Below, one piece after another: positions 8,296 to 21,507 of a stretch of 64,000 nt of DNA. The DNA lies in contig CAWCTH010000011.1 in assembly GCA_963798445.1 (NCBI GenBank), forward strand, positions 248,001 to 312,000, written 5' to 3'. A program made the position numbers and the translations under genes. How positions within the stretch are numbered: the stretch's first letter is position 1; each line of letters opens with the position of its first letter. Source of the DNA: DASXAI01 sp963798445 (lineage in GTDB: Bacteria; Actinomycetota; Acidimicrobiia; Acidimicrobiales; Ilumatobacteraceae). Below the pieces are notes generated by a model. It did not search any database. It saw only the letters and a list, made by a program, of their open reading frames with translations, and was not told the origin of the DNA.

Positions 8296-8949
8296 TCAGT
8301 CGGCGATGGCCTCTTCGAGGGCGCGCTTGGCCTCGCGCCGGTGCTTGATCAGCTCGATCCCTACGGGCACCATCGACACGGCGATGATCGCCACGATGGC
8401 CAGCTCGATGTTGTTCTTCACCGCATCGATCTGACCCATGAAGTACCCCAGGGTGGTGAGCCCCACGGCCCATAGCAAGCCACCCAGCAGGTTGAACATG
8501 ACGAAGGTGCGGTAGTGCATCTTGCCGACACCGGCCACGATGGGGGCGAAGGTGCGCACCACGGGCACGAACCGCGCCAGCACGATGGTCTTGGCGCCGT
8601 GCTTCTCGAAGAACGCATGGGCCTTGACGACGTGCTGCTGCTTGAACAGGCGGCTGTCGGGACGGCTGAACAGTGCCGGACCCACCTTCCGGCCGAACCA
8701 GAACCCGACCTGATCGCCGAGCACAGCGGCGACGAAGGCCACGCCGGCCACGATCGGCAGTGGGGGGAGCTGGTTGCCGCCGGCATCCGACGACAGGAAC
8801 CCGGCGATGAACAGCAGGGAGTCGCCGGGCAGGAAGAAGCCGATGAGCAGGCCCGACTCGGCGAAGATGATGAGCCCGAACAGCAGCAGGCCGCCCTTCT
8901 CCAGCAGCGATTCCGGGTTCAGGAAGCTGGCGAGCACGAGCGAGCGCAT
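8296..8949 (-). CDS. DedA-family membrane protein
   Basis: 217 aa with about five hydrophobic segments. Family hallmarks are ESGLLIGFFLPGDSLLFIAGFL near residues 31-52, GDQVGFWFGRKVG near 79-91, and ARFVPVVRTFAPIVAGVGKMHYRTFVMFN, the conserved F-x-R-x-x-P-x-x-R-T region. DedA proteins flip undecaprenyl phosphate or phospholipids across the cytoplasmic membrane. A TAGCCT hexamer lies 9 nt upstream of the ATG. Stands alone. Confidence 0.88.
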   Translation of the reverse strand: MRSLVLASFLNPESLLEKGGLLLFGLIIFAESGLLIGFFLPGDSLLFIAGFLSSDAGGNQLPPLPIVAGVAFVAAVLGDQVGFWFGRKVGPALFSRPDSRLFKQQHVVKAHAFFEKHGAKTIVLARFVPVVRTFAPIVAGVGKMHYRTFVMFNLLGGLLWAVGLTTLGYFMGQIDAVKNNIELAIVAIIAVSMVPVGIELIKHRREAKRALEEAIAD

Positions 8950-9061
8950 GACCGTCGAAGGCTACTGGCGCCCCTGCCCGCCATGTTGGGCGGCCTGCCG
9001 TGCGCACCCGGTGTGTGAGCCGGAGGAACAGCAAGCCCGGGGCTGAAGCTCGGTAGCCCAA

Positions 9062-9108
9062 ATTTCGCGCAGCCTGCGCGCTTGGACGCTCTCCAGCGCG
9101 TCCGAGCG
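9062..9108 (+). repeat. GC-rich dispersed repeat, single copy
   Basis: ATTTCGCGCAGCCTGCGCGC and the following ~27 nt, ending TCCGAGCG, align along their length with 61690-61737. The 16-mer GCGCAGCCTGCGCGCT at 9067-9082 recurs exactly at 61518-61533. Confidence 0.65.
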
Positions 9109-9134
9109 CGCGGGCCGCGCGATCGATCGGGTGT

Positions 9135-9170
9135 GGCGGGGGCGGCGGGGGCGGCGGGGGCGGCGGGGGC
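9135..9170 (+). repeat. Four tandem copies of GGCGGGGGC
   Basis: Perfect 9-bp unit repeated four times, followed by another GGGGGC. It lies just downstream of the mug stop on the transcript strand (C-rich RNA). Runs of five G make it slippage-prone and potentially able to form a G-quadruplex on the plus strand. Confidence 0.85.
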
Positions 9171-9210
9171 GGGGGCGCGGTCCGTGCAGCTCGATGGCGG
9201 CGGCCGGCGG

Positions 9211-9783
9211 TCAGTGCAGCTCGATGCCGGCGGCTTCGGCGGCGGCGCCGTACCACTGCGCCAGCACGTCGAGGCTGGCGTGGGCGTTGAGGCCGCTCGG
9301 GTTGGGCAGCACCCACAGCTCGGCCCCCCCGAACGGTTCGGCCTGGCGTCCTGTCGGCGCCGAACGGACCTGGAACGCCGCCCGGTAGGCCGTCAGACCG
9401 AGCACGGCGACCACCTTGGGCCGCGTCGAGGCCACCAACCGCCGAAGGTGCTGCGCCCCGGCCTCGAGCTCGGCCGCGGTGAGCTCGTCGGCTCGGGCCG
9501 TGGCCACGCTCACGAGGTTGCTGATGCCGACGCCCCGGCGCACCAGCTCGGCCACGTCGTCGGGCGCGAACCCTTCCGAGGCGTCGATCTGGCGGTCGGT
9601 GATGCCGGCCCGGTGCAGCGCCGGCCAGAACCGGTTGCCGGGCCGGGCGAAGTGGGCGTTGACCGCCGCCGTCCAGAGCCCTGGGTTGATGCCGACGAAC
9701 AGCAGCCGCAGGCCAGGGCCGATGAGGTCATCGACCGTGGCGCCGCGGTGCCGTTCGAGATCGGCCCGAGTGGGCCTGGGCAT
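9211..9783 (-). CDS. mug: G/U(T)-mismatch-specific uracil-DNA glycosylase, Mug family
   Basis: 190 aa with the Mug/TDG signatures: LLFVGINPGLWTAAVNAHFARPGNRFWPAL (catalytic-loop GINPG with Asn) and the C-terminal LPNPSGLNAH intercalation motif. It removes uracil or thymine opposite guanine. It starts 8 nt after the hppA stop and is probably cotranscribed with it. The family assignment is firm; the pairing with a pyrophosphatase has no obvious functional logic. Confidence 0.9.
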   Translation of the reverse strand: MPRPTRADLERHRGATVDDLIGPGLRLLFVGINPGLWTAAVNAHFARPGNRFWPALHRAGITDRQIDASEGFAPDDVAELVRRGVGISNLVSVATARADELTAAELEAGAQHLRRLVASTRPKVVAVLGLTAYRAAFQVRSAPTGRQAEPFGGAELWVLPNPSGLNAHASLDVLAQWYGAAAEAAGIELH

Positions 9784-9791
9784 GCAGTGGG

Positions 9792-12143
<2,352 letters not shown>

Positions 12144-12211
12144 GGGATGTCCCTCTGGTGTTGGTTCGGCGCGCTCGAGGCACGCGACGTCAGGCTGGGT
12201 ACAGCGGGCGG

Positions 12212-12217
12212 AGTCTA
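12212..12217 (-). promoter_or_regulatory. Candidate -10 (TAGACT) for hppA
   Basis: On the minus strand TAGACT lies 68 nt before the hppA GTG. It would give a ~60-nt leader that includes the ribosome site. Only the hexamer supports it. Confidence 0.35.
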
Positions 12218-12232
12218 GGAAAATGCCGCCAG

Positions 12233-12247
12233 GGCGGGAAACCCGCC
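12233..12247 (-). terminator. Hairpin terminator after the SGNH hydrolase gene
   Basis: GGCGGG-AAA-CCCGCC (6-bp stem, 3-nt loop), 41 nt past the SGNH stop. On the minus strand it is followed about 10 nt later by ATTTTCC. It also separates that gene from hppA. Confidence 0.5.
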
Positions 12248-12288
12248 GATCGGCCCATCTTCACACTTCGGCGATGTCGGGTCGTTGC

Positions 12289-13494
12289 TCAGGCGGTTCC
12301 GGTGTCGGCCAGACGCCGAGGTCCCGCTGGTTGGAACGCCGCCCCGGGGGGCACCCACGCGGCCAGATCGACCACCACGTCAGCGGCGGCGAACGAGGTG
12401 ACACACACCTGGCCACCGGTCCCGGCGGCGGCGACGGCAAGGTTGGCGACGACCCCGTTGACCTGGTAGTTCAGCGTCGACGCCGCCGGCGGCGGCGGGC
12501 CGCAGGGGTACACGGTGAGGTAGCCCGGACCGGACGGGTCGACGGCCGTGGCCGTCACCACGACGGCGCCGGCACCGCCAGGAGCGGCCACCGCCAGCAC
12601 CCCGCCAGGTTGGAGCCGGGCACCGGTGGTGCGGGTGTCGGCCAGCCGGGTCGGGTTCGCCGCTCGAAGCGCCGATCCGGCGTCGAACCATCCGGCGACG
12701 TCCACGACCAGCTGGCCCGGAGCGAACGTGAACGAGGCGAGGGGGCGGGGCTGGTCGCAGGGCCACGCCGTCAGGTAGCCGGCCCCTCGGGGCCAGGTGG
12801 CGGTGAGGTTGATGGCGGCCGCGCCGGCCCCCGGGGGCACCGTCAGCCGCAGCGTGCCACCCGCCGGGAGCCGCCCGATGCCGCCGACTTCGTCGACGAG
12901 GAGGTCGGCCATCACGGCCCCGCCGGCGGGAGTGACGTGCAATCCGTCCCAGGTCAACCCTGGGCCCCTTGAGGCGCCGTTCCAGTCGGCCATGGCCAGT
13001 TGCGGCCACCGGTCCGTGGCCGCACGGAGCTGCTCGTTGGCCTGCGGGTAGTGGTTGGCGATGCCGCTCTTCTCCCAGACCGACACGATGTCGTGGTCGC
13101 CCAGCGGCGGCTCGCGCAGGGTGAGCCAGAAGACGTGCTGGGCGCCGGCGTCGACCAGCCGGCGCATCATCTGGTCGATCCAGCCGTCGAACAGCGCCGG
13201 GTTCCAGACCGGGTAGTTGTAGCCCGTCGCCACGACGGCGATGGGTGCCACCTCGGCCCGGTTGGCCCACACCACCTCGGCGGCGTCGTCGGTGAAGATG
13301 CCCTGGTGGCCCTGGATGGCCACGTCCCAACCGGCGAACGCCGCCCGGATCGCCGGCGCGGCGCCGAGCGCCACCGAGTCGGCCACGAGGAACAGGCGCG
13401 GCGCCGGTGCCCGTGCCGCCGTGGCCGGGTGACTCAGCCCGACGCTGGCAGCGATGGCGGCGATCGCTACAAGTTGTCGGAGCAGGCGCGACAT
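12289..13494 (-). CDS. Secreted SGNH-type hydrolase with tandem DTRTTG beta-domains
   Basis: 401 aa. A Sec signal peptide covers residues 1-26 (ending ATAARAP). The catalytic part spans about 30-200: LFLVADSVALGAAPAIR holds the block I Ser (D-S), and WDGLHVTPAGGAVMADLL supplies the block V Asp/His. The C-terminal half has two related beta modules with PTRLADTRTTGARLQPGG and PRRLADTGTA, like the module in the Tat protein at 5333. The fold suggests an esterase or acyl-group hydrolase outside the membrane; substrate unknown. Leaderless: TACGTT 8 nt before ATG. Confidence 0.75.
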   Translation of the reverse strand: MSRLLRQLVAIAAIAASVGLSHPATAARAPAPRLFLVADSVALGAAPAIRAAFAGWDVAIQGHQGIFTDDAAEVVWANRAEVAPIAVVATGYNYPVWNPALFDGWIDQMMRRLVDAGAQHVFWLTLREPPLGDHDIVSVWEKSGIANHYPQANEQLRAATDRWPQLAMADWNGASRGPGLTWDGLHVTPAGGAVMADLLVDEVGGIGRLPAGGTLRLTVPPGAGAAAINLTATWPRGAGYLTAWPCDQPRPLASFTFAPGQLVVDVAGWFDAGSALRAANPTRLADTRTTGARLQPGGVLAVAAPGGAGAVVVTATAVDPSGPGYLTVYPCGPPPPAASTLNYQVNGVVANLAVAAAGTGGQVCVTSFAAADVVVDLAAWVPPGAAFQPAGPRRLADTGTA

Positions 13495-13502
13495 GGCTAT
13501 GG

Positions 13503-13508
13503 AACGTA
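13503..13508 (-). promoter_or_regulatory. -10 hexamer TACGTT for the leaderless SGNH gene
   Basis: TACGTT on the minus strand, 8 nt before the ATG at 13494. A GGCTA/TAGCC inverted repeat (13495-13511) overlaps it. Confidence 0.5.
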
Positions 13509-13541
13509 GCCAGAGGTTGTGTCAGGGTGCTCCGGCCGGGC

Positions 13542-13547
13542 TACCGT
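13542..13547 (+). promoter_or_regulatory. Candidate -10 (TACCGT) for sdhCAB
   Basis: TACCGT lies 46 nt before the sdhC ATG, leaving room for a short leader with AAAGGG as ribosome site. Confidence 0.4.
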
Positions 13548-13593
13548 CATCGCTCAGGCAGGAGATTGAGGCGAACGAAAGGGCCGCCCGCAC

Positions 13594-14346
13594 ATGGCGC
13601 AGGCAACGATCCAGCGAGGCCCTGTCAGCGGCACCGCGGTCGACCGTCGGGGCGGCCGCCGGCGGGCACCGTTCTTCGTCGAGTTCTACCGCTCGGCCGT
13701 CGGCAAGAAGTACGTGATGGCCATCACCGGCATCGTCGGGATGCTGTACGTCATCGCCCACATGCTCGGCAACCTCAAGATGTTCTTCGGGCCTGAGCAA
13801 CTCGACCACTACAGCGAGTTCCTGCGTGAGCTCCTGGTGCCCATCGCCCCGCGCTCGTTCGTCTTGTGGCTGCTGCGCATCGGGCTGATCGTGGCGTTGC
13901 TGCTGCACCTGCACGCCGCCTACTCGCTCACCGTCATGAACCGCAAGGCCCGCCCGGTCAAGTACCAGAGCCACCGCGACTACGTGGCCGCCGACTTCGC
14001 CAGCCGCACCATGCGTTGGAGCGGCATCATCGTGTTGCTGTTCCTCGCGTGGCACCTGGCTGACCTCACGTGGGGGTTCGCCAACCCCGACTTCGTCCGC
14101 GGCGCGCCCTATCACAACATCGTCGAGAGCCTGTCGCGCGTGCCGATCGCCATCCTCTACATCGTCGCCAACATCGCGCTCGGCATCCATCTCTTCCACG
14201 GGGCGTGGAGCCTCTTCCAATCCATCGGTACCAACAACCCGCGCTTCAACGAGTGGCGGCGCTGGTTCGCCGCCGGGTTCGCGAGCGTGATCGTCGTCGG
14301 GAACGTCTCGTTCCCCGTGGCGGTCCTCGCCGGGATCGTGAGCTGA
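13594..14346 (+). CDS. sdhC: Succinate dehydrogenase cytochrome b subunit (type B)
   Basis: 250 aa, a single membrane anchor as in two-heme type-B enzymes. Five hydrophobic helices are visible, with His residues placed for heme ligation (AHMLGNLKMF, LLLHLHAAYSL, LAWHLADL, GIHLFHGAWSLFQ). The first ~35 residues are a polar extension. It anchors SdhA/SdhB and reduces menaquinone. First gene of sdhC-sdhA-sdhB with 4-nt and 0-nt spacings. Architecture and order match mycobacterial Sdh1. Confidence 0.9.
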   Translation: MAQATIQRGPVSGTAVDRRGGRRRAPFFVEFYRSAVGKKYVMAITGIVGMLYVIAHMLGNLKMFFGPEQLDHYSEFLRELLVPIAPRSFVLWLLRIGLIVALLLHLHAAYSLTVMNRKARPVKYQSHRDYVAADFASRTMRWSGIIVLLFLAWHLADLTWGFANPDFVRGAPYHNIVESLSRVPIAILYIVANIALGIHLFHGAWSLFQSIGTNNPRFNEWRRWFAAGFASVIVVGNVSFPVAVLAGIVS

Positions 14347-14350
14347 GGAG

Positions 14351-16282
<1,932 letters not shown>

Positions 16283-17056
16283 ATGTCCCGCACCCTCAAC
16301 GTGACACTGCGAGTGTGGCGCCAGGACGGTCCCGACACCCCGGGCCGGTTCGAGACCTACGAGGCCCCGGGCATCAGTGACGAGGCGTCGTTCCTGGAGA
16401 TGCTCGATGTCGTCAACGAGCGACTCAACGAGCAGGGCCAGGAGCCCATCGCCTTCGATCACGACTGCCGTGAGGGCATCTGCGGCACGTGCTCGTTGAT
16501 GATCAACGGTCAGGCCCACGGGCCCGAGCGGGGTACGGCGACCTGCCAGCTCCACATGCGCAAGTTCGACGACGGCGCCACCATCACCATCGAGCCGTGG
16601 CGGGCGCGTGCCTTCCCTGTGATCAAGGATCTCATGGTGGATCGGGCGGCGTTCGATCGCATCATCGAGGTCGGCGGGTTCATCACCGCGCAGACCGGTG
16701 GCGCGCCCGACGCCAACCTCATCCCCATCCCGAAGGTCGTGGCCGACGCGGCCATGGACGCGGCGGCGTGCATCGGTTGCGGCGCCTGCGTGGCGGCGTG
16801 CCCGAACGGCGCCGCCAACCTCTTCACCGCGGCCAAGGTGGCCCACCTCAACCTCTTGCCCCAGGGTCAGCCCGAGCGGTACCAGCGGGTCGAGGCGATG
16901 GTGGACGAGATGGAGTCGCACTTCGGTTCGTGCACGAACCACGGCGAGTGCGAGGCGGCGTGCCCGAAGTTGATCTCGATCGACTTCATCGCCCTCATGA
17001 ACCGCGACTACCTGAAGGCCAAGTTCAAGAACCGGCGTCTGCTCAGCCGGACGTGA
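16283..17056 (+). CDS. sdhB: Succinate dehydrogenase iron-sulfur subunit
   Basis: 257 aa. The plant-type 2Fe-2S site reads CREGICGTCSLMINGQ with a later Cys. The C-terminal cluster motifs CIGCGACVAACPNGA and CTNHGECEAACPKLI hold the 4Fe-4S and 3Fe-4S centres. ATG directly follows the sdhA stop. The 3' end overlaps the 3' end of the convergent GH2 gene by 14 nt. Confidence 0.95.
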   Translation: MSRTLNVTLRVWRQDGPDTPGRFETYEAPGISDEASFLEMLDVVNERLNEQGQEPIAFDHDCREGICGTCSLMINGQAHGPERGTATCQLHMRKFDDGATITIEPWRARAFPVIKDLMVDRAAFDRIIEVGGFITAQTGGAPDANLIPIPKVVADAAMDAAACIGCGACVAACPNGAANLFTAAKVAHLNLLPQGQPERYQRVEAMVDEMESHFGSCTNHGECEAACPKLISIDFIALMNRDYLKAKFKNRRLLSRT

Positions 17057-19160
17057 TCCGGCTGGTGTAGCGGTTGGTGGCGGCGAGGTCGCCGGCCACC
17101 AGATCGAGGTCCAGGGTGAGCAGGCCCGGCGCATCGGGCACCACGAACGACACGGTGCCGGCGCGCAGGCAGCAGTCGGCGCCCACCTCGCCCCGCCACC
17201 GCCAGCCATGACCGCCGCCGTCCCATGAGAGTCGCGCGGTCACCTCACCGCCGTCGATGGCGTCGTGGCGATCGGACACCACGTGGACGTCGAGCGCCAC
17301 GGTCGTGCCGGGCGCGAGGATGGGTGGCGGCCAGTCGGCGACGACGATCACCGGCCGGCACGCCTCGACGAGAGCGGCGTAGGCCAGCTTCGGCTGGCGA
17401 TCATGACCCAGCACGGCGCCCGTGACGGCTGGGTGGGCATCGGCCAGCGAGCTGATGGTGAAGCCACCGGTCGGCCGGTACTTCAAGCGCCGCAGGTGCT
17501 CGATCTGCTGCTTGAGCACGACCGCCTGATAGCCCTGCGTGGCGCGGCGCCACTCGTCGAAGGTGGCGAACGCCGCCGCAGGCACGCGCCGCTCGAACAC
17601 GCCCAGCTGGAGATCGTGATGGCTCGTGAGCCGCTCCCAGTCGAGGTCCGGCCACCGCTCGGGCTCCATGAAGGCGGCATCCTCGGGCACGGACTGGGCG
17701 CCCAGCTCGGCAACGAAGCGCACCATCCTGGGCACGATGGCGGCGAAGGCCCGCAGGCCGGCGATCTCGCCGTAGTACCACCCGAACCAGAGGTGGCTGG
17801 TGGTGCCGTCGAGCTGCGGCAGATGGGGCGCGACGCCGGAGTGGGCCACGACGGGCCGGCTCCCGTCGGCGCGCTCGAAGGCCCGCTTCACGGACCGGTC
17901 GAGGATGGTGCGGTTCCAGGTGGGCAGCTCCTGGGCGGCCACGTAGCCCGGGGTCAAGGCCCGGTCTGCTTCGTGGACGGCGGCGACGTCGAGCCCGACC
18001 GGCTCGTTGTGCCCGCACCACACCACGATCGACGGATGGTGGCCGAGCAGGTCGACCGCTTCGGTGGCCTGGCGCATCGCCTGGCGGCGCACCGATCGGG
18101 CGTAGCCCCACTGCAGCGGGAAGTCCTGCCACACGAGCATGCCGATCTCGTCGGCGGCGTCGTAGAGCTCGGGCCTCGTGATGTGGGCCTGCGGTCGCAC
18201 CACGTCGAGGCCGGCGTCGCGCGCCAGCAGGATGTCGCCCCGCAGCTCGTCGGGCGTCGCCGCCGCCAGCGCCTGGCGGGTGGGGTTGATGTTGGCGCCC
18301 TTCAGGAAGAGCCGCTCCCCGTTCACGTACAGCGTCCAGTTGCGCAGCGCCACCTGCCGGAAGCCGGTGCGGAGGCTGCGGACGTCGCTCTTCTCGTGGC
18401 CCACGTACACGGACACGGCCACGGTCGACAGTGGTTGCTCGCCGAGCGACCATGGCCACCACAGCGACGGGTGCTCGATGCCGAAGCTCCACTCCACCTG
18501 GTTGCTGCCGCGGGCCAGCGGGAACTCCCGTTCCCGCTCGACGCGGTCGTCCACGGTCGTGCGCACCCGCACGGACCGAGCGACGTCGCTGTCGAGCTCG
18601 ACTCGCACGTGCACCTGGGCCCGCTCGGCGTCGGCCTCGGTGCACAGCACCCGCATCCGCCCGATCCGCACGGGGCCGGTGCGCTCGACCCGCACCGAGC
18701 GCCACAGGCCGCCCGGGTTCCACGCCGGATCCAACGAATCCGAGTGCTGGAACACGCCGGTGACGGCGCGCTTCTTCGCGCGATCAGGCGGCGGCGCGCA
18801 CGTGACCTCCACGGCCAGCACGTGCTCGAGGGACAGGCGCGCCAGCTCGGTCACCTCGTAGGCGTGCGGGAAGAAGTACCCCTCCGGATCGCCGAGGTAG
18901 GCGCCGTCCAGCCAGACGTCGCCCTGGTAGAAGAGCCCGTCCAGCACGACCCAGTGGCGGGCCCCTTCGACACCGGGTTCCAGCTCGAAGCGCGTCCGGT
19001 AGATCAGCGGGCCGTCGGAGTCGGCGAACGCCGGCGTGGAACGCCAGTGGCCAGGCACCTCGATCGGCTCCCAGGCGGCGTCGTCGAAGTCGAGGGCAAA
19101 GGCGTTGCGGCGCAGATCGTCGTCGGCGATCGCCGCCCGCCACGTGCCCGACAGGTCCAT
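17043..19160 (-). CDS. Glycoside hydrolase family 2 protein (beta-mannosidase-like)
   Basis: 705 aa with no signal peptide. Residues 1-160 are a jelly-roll sugar-binding domain (PGHWRSTPAF, YRTRFEL, VVLDGLFYQGDVWLDGAYLGDPEGYF), then an Ig-like domain, then the barrel (FLKGANINPT, HPSIVVWCGHNEP, with Glu as probable acid/base). RPVVAHSGVAP and FVAELGAQSVPE follow, the latter supplying the likely nucleophile Glu. The W-x-G-x-NEP form resembles beta-mannosidases more than LacZ. TAGAGT lies 9 nt before the ATG. Cytoplasmic role in glycan breakdown is inference. Confidence 0.8.
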   Translation of the reverse strand: MDLSGTWRAAIADDDLRRNAFALDFDDAAWEPIEVPGHWRSTPAFADSDGPLIYRTRFELEPGVEGARHWVVLDGLFYQGDVWLDGAYLGDPEGYFFPHAYEVTELARLSLEHVLAVEVTCAPPPDRAKKRAVTGVFQHSDSLDPAWNPGGLWRSVRVERTGPVRIGRMRVLCTEADAERAQVHVRVELDSDVARSVRVRTTVDDRVEREREFPLARGSNQVEWSFGIEHPSLWWPWSLGEQPLSTVAVSVYVGHEKSDVRSLRTGFRQVALRNWTLYVNGERLFLKGANINPTRQALAAATPDELRGDILLARDAGLDVVRPQAHITRPELYDAADEIGMLVWQDFPLQWGYARSVRRQAMRQATEAVDLLGHHPSIVVWCGHNEPVGLDVAAVHEADRALTPGYVAAQELPTWNRTILDRSVKRAFERADGSRPVVAHSGVAPHLPQLDGTTSHLWFGWYYGEIAGLRAFAAIVPRMVRFVAELGAQSVPEDAAFMEPERWPDLDWERLTSHHDLQLGVFERRVPAAAFATFDEWRRATQGYQAVVLKQQIEHLRRLKYRPTGGFTISSLADAHPAVTGAVLGHDRQPKLAYAALVEACRPVIVVADWPPPILAPGTTVALDVHVVSDRHDAIDGGEVTARLSWDGGGHGWRWRGEVGADCCLRAGTVSFVVPDAPGLLTLDLDLVAGDLAATNRYTSRITSG

Positions 19161-19235
19161 GCCCGCGGCACTCTACGTGCGCCGGTCACGCCTTCGCTGG
19201 GCTGGTCGAGGGAGGGCGCCGGGCGAATATCTCGG

Positions 19236-19241
19236 TAGGGT
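19236..19241 (+). promoter_or_regulatory. -10 hexamer TAGGGT for the leaderless AAA+ gene
   Basis: TAGGGT followed by 7 nt and the ATG at 19249; no ribosome site. Confidence 0.6.
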
Positions 19242-19248
19242 GCCTCTC

Positions 19249-20655
19249 ATGTCGTCGCGCCCTGCCACCCTCGGCCAGCTACGCGAATCGGGTTGGGAGT
19301 CCATCCCGGTCAAGGAAGAGGTCAGGCGCAACACCGTGCGGAAGATCTCCGCTGGTGAGCCGGTCTTCGAGCACGTGCTGGGGTACGAGAACACCGTCTT
19401 CCCGCAGCTCGAGAACGCACTGCTCGCCGGCCACGACATCATCTTCCTGGGCGAGCGCGGTCAGGCCAAGACCCGCATGATCCGGTCGCTGGTGGAGCTG
19501 CTCGACGAGTGGATGCCCATCGTGGCCGGCTCGGAGATCAACGACGACCCATACGCGCCGGTGTCGCGCCACGCCCTCGACCTCGTGCACGACCGGGGCG
19601 AGGACACCCCCATCGACTGGGTGCACCGCAATGACCGCTTCGGCGAGAAGCTGGCCACGCCCGACACATCGATCGCCGACCTCATCGGTGAGGTCGACCC
19701 CATCAAGGTGGCCGAGGGCCGGTACCTGTCCGACGAGCTCACGCTGCACTACGGCCTCGTGCCCCGCACCAACCGTGGCATCTTCTCCATCAACGAGCTC
19801 CCCGACCTCGCCGAGCGCATCCAGGTCGGCCTCCTCAACGTGCTGGAAGAGCGCGACGTGCAGGTGCGGGGATACAAGATCCGCCTACCGCTCGACGTCT
19901 TGCTGGTGGCCTCCGCCAACCCCGACGACTACACCAACCGCGGCCGCATCATCACGCCGCTGAAGGATCGCTTCGGCAGCCAGATCCGCACGCACTACCC
20001 GCTCGAGGTGTCGACCGAGGTCGCCATCATGCGCCAGGAGGCGCGCCCCGGTTCCGTCGGTGACGTGCACGTCAGCGTGCCGGGCTACATGGAGGAGATC
20101 GTGGCCACGTTCTCCCATCTGGCCCGCCAGTCGAGCCACGTGAACCAGCGCTCGGGTGTGTCGGTGCGCCTCAGCGTGGCCAACTCCGAGGTCCTGTCGG
20201 CCAACGCGGTGCGGCGGGCGCTGCGCACCGGAGAGCGCACGGTGGTGCCGCGGATCTGTGACCTCGAGGCGATGGCGTCGTCCACGTCGGGCAAGATCGA
20301 GATCGAGACGCTGGAAGAGGGCCGCGAAGGCCAGATCGTCGAGAACATGCTGAAGGCAGCGGTGCTCACGGTCTACAAGGAGCACCTCTCGATCGACCGC
20401 ATGCGCGACATCGTGTCGGCGTTCGAAGACGGCGTCGTGGCCCACACCGGTGAGGACATCGCGTCCACCACGGAGGCGGAGCTGCTGTCGGCCATCCCCC
20501 CGCTGCGCGAGCCCGTGGCCGAGCTCACCCAGGGCGACGAATCACCGGCGGCGGTGGCCAGTGCCGTCGAGTTCGTGCTCGAGGGACTGCACCTCTCGAA
20601 GCGGCTCAACAAGGACTCGTCCGGCTCGCGGGCGACCTACCGCAGCCGCAGCTGA
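19249..20655 (+). CDS. MoxR/BchI-like AAA+ ATPase
   Basis: 468 aa. Walker A is FLGERGQAKTRMIRS (GxxGxxKT) at about residue 65; Walker B-like IFSINELPDL, sensor 1 LLVASANPDDYTNRGRIITPLKDRFGSQI, and a C-terminal lid are all present. It resembles the magnesium-chelatase I-subunit/MoxR class, which works with a VWA protein as a remodelling pair; the VWA partner is encoded 1.7 kb downstream at 22372. Client unknown. Leaderless start. The 3' end overlaps the convergent GH1-like gene by 19 nt. Confidence 0.85.
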   Translation: MSSRPATLGQLRESGWESIPVKEEVRRNTVRKISAGEPVFEHVLGYENTVFPQLENALLAGHDIIFLGERGQAKTRMIRSLVELLDEWMPIVAGSEINDDPYAPVSRHALDLVHDRGEDTPIDWVHRNDRFGEKLATPDTSIADLIGEVDPIKVAEGRYLSDELTLHYGLVPRTNRGIFSINELPDLAERIQVGLLNVLEERDVQVRGYKIRLPLDVLLVASANPDDYTNRGRIITPLKDRFGSQIRTHYPLEVSTEVAIMRQEARPGSVGDVHVSVPGYMEEIVATFSHLARQSSHVNQRSGVSVRLSVANSEVLSANAVRRALRTGERTVVPRICDLEAMASSTSGKIEIETLEEGREGQIVENMLKAAVLTVYKEHLSIDRMRDIVSAFEDGVVAHTGEDIASTTEAELLSAIPPLREPVAELTQGDESPAAVASAVEFVLEGLHLSKRLNKDSSGSRATYRSRS

Positions 20656-21503
20656 TCGGCCGCCGCCGACGGTGCGCCGTCGGTGGCCAGCAACGAGTCG
20701 GCGAAGACCACCTCGACGGTCACGCCGTCGTGGGCCACGAGGCGCACCGCCGCCACCAGCGTTTCGGCAGCGACGGCCCGTTCGTCGTCGACCGTGCCGC
20801 CCAGGGTCGCCAGCACGATGAGTGGACCTTCCGGTCCCTCCGTGGCCAGGCGCACGAGGCGCTCGGTGGGCAGGTCGACGTCGGTGTGATGGTCGATGGG
20901 CACGATGCCGCCGAGGAAGTCGCAGGCGCCGGCCAGGTCCTCCAGCTCGAGCCCGTTGGGCAGCGGTTCGCCGGACCGCAGGGCGCGGACCCAGGTGTCG
21001 TCCCAGGGGTGCACGGCGAGGGCGGTGGCGACGGGTGGGCCACCGCGCAGGATCCGCCACGCGTCACGCCAGGCGGCCACCAGGTTGCGCTGGCCGGCCA
21101 TGGCCACGTCAGCGTCGCGCTCGGCGAAGATCTCGGCGGCGAAGGCGGTCGGGTTCACCATGGGAAACCAGCCGGCGACGGTGTCGCCCAGCTCGCTGGC
21201 CAGCGCGTCCACGTAGCGCGGCCACCAGCGTGCCGCCGTCTTGGCGTCGGCGAACCCGCCTTCGTCGTCGAACCAGCCCGGGACGCGCCGGCCGAGCAGT
21301 GCCAACCACGGGCTGAGGCCGGCGTCACGCGCCGCCGTCACGTCGGTGGTGAGCGCTTCCAGGGCGCCGCCGTCCCACTGGCCCGGGCGGGTCTGGAGCA
21401 CGGGCCAGCGCGCGGGGACGCGCAGCTCGGTCGCACCGGCGGCGACGAGGGCACTGAGGGTGTCGGGCCCGAGCCGGTCGGCGATGGCGCCGAGCCGAGG
21501 CAT
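20637..21503 (-). CDS. Degenerate GH1-like (beta-glucosidase-fold) protein
   Basis: 288 aa, much shorter than GH1 enzymes (about 450). It keeps the order of GH1 landmarks: LRVPARWPVLQTRPGQWDGGALEALTTDV, GLSPWLALLGRRVPGWFDDEGGFAD, AARWWPRYVDALASELGDTVAGWFPMVNPTAFA. The acid/base motif NEP reads NPT, so the catalytic Glu is absent, and no ENG-type nucleophile motif is evident. Probably a binding or structural relative rather than a glycosidase. Follows the cyclase gene by 4 nt on the same strand. Confidence 0.6.
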   Translation of the reverse strand: MPRLGAIADRLGPDTLSALVAAGATELRVPARWPVLQTRPGQWDGGALEALTTDVTAARDAGLSPWLALLGRRVPGWFDDEGGFADAKTAARWWPRYVDALASELGDTVAGWFPMVNPTAFAAEIFAERDADVAMAGQRNLVAAWRDAWRILRGGPPVATALAVHPWDDTWVRALRSGEPLPNGLELEDLAGACDFLGGIVPIDHHTDVDLPTERLVRLATEGPEGPLIVLATLGGTVDDERAVAAETLVAAVRLVAHDGVTVEVVFADSLLATDGAPSAAADQLRLR

Positions 21504-21507
21504 CGGG

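Larger units (their letters stand above)
8950..9210. other. Intergenic spacer with two repeats
   Basis: 261 bp between mug (stop) and dedA (start), both on minus. It holds a copy of a GC-rich dispersed repeat at 9062-9108 and a 9-bp tandem repeat at 9135-9170. No ORF is credible here. Confidence 0.6.
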
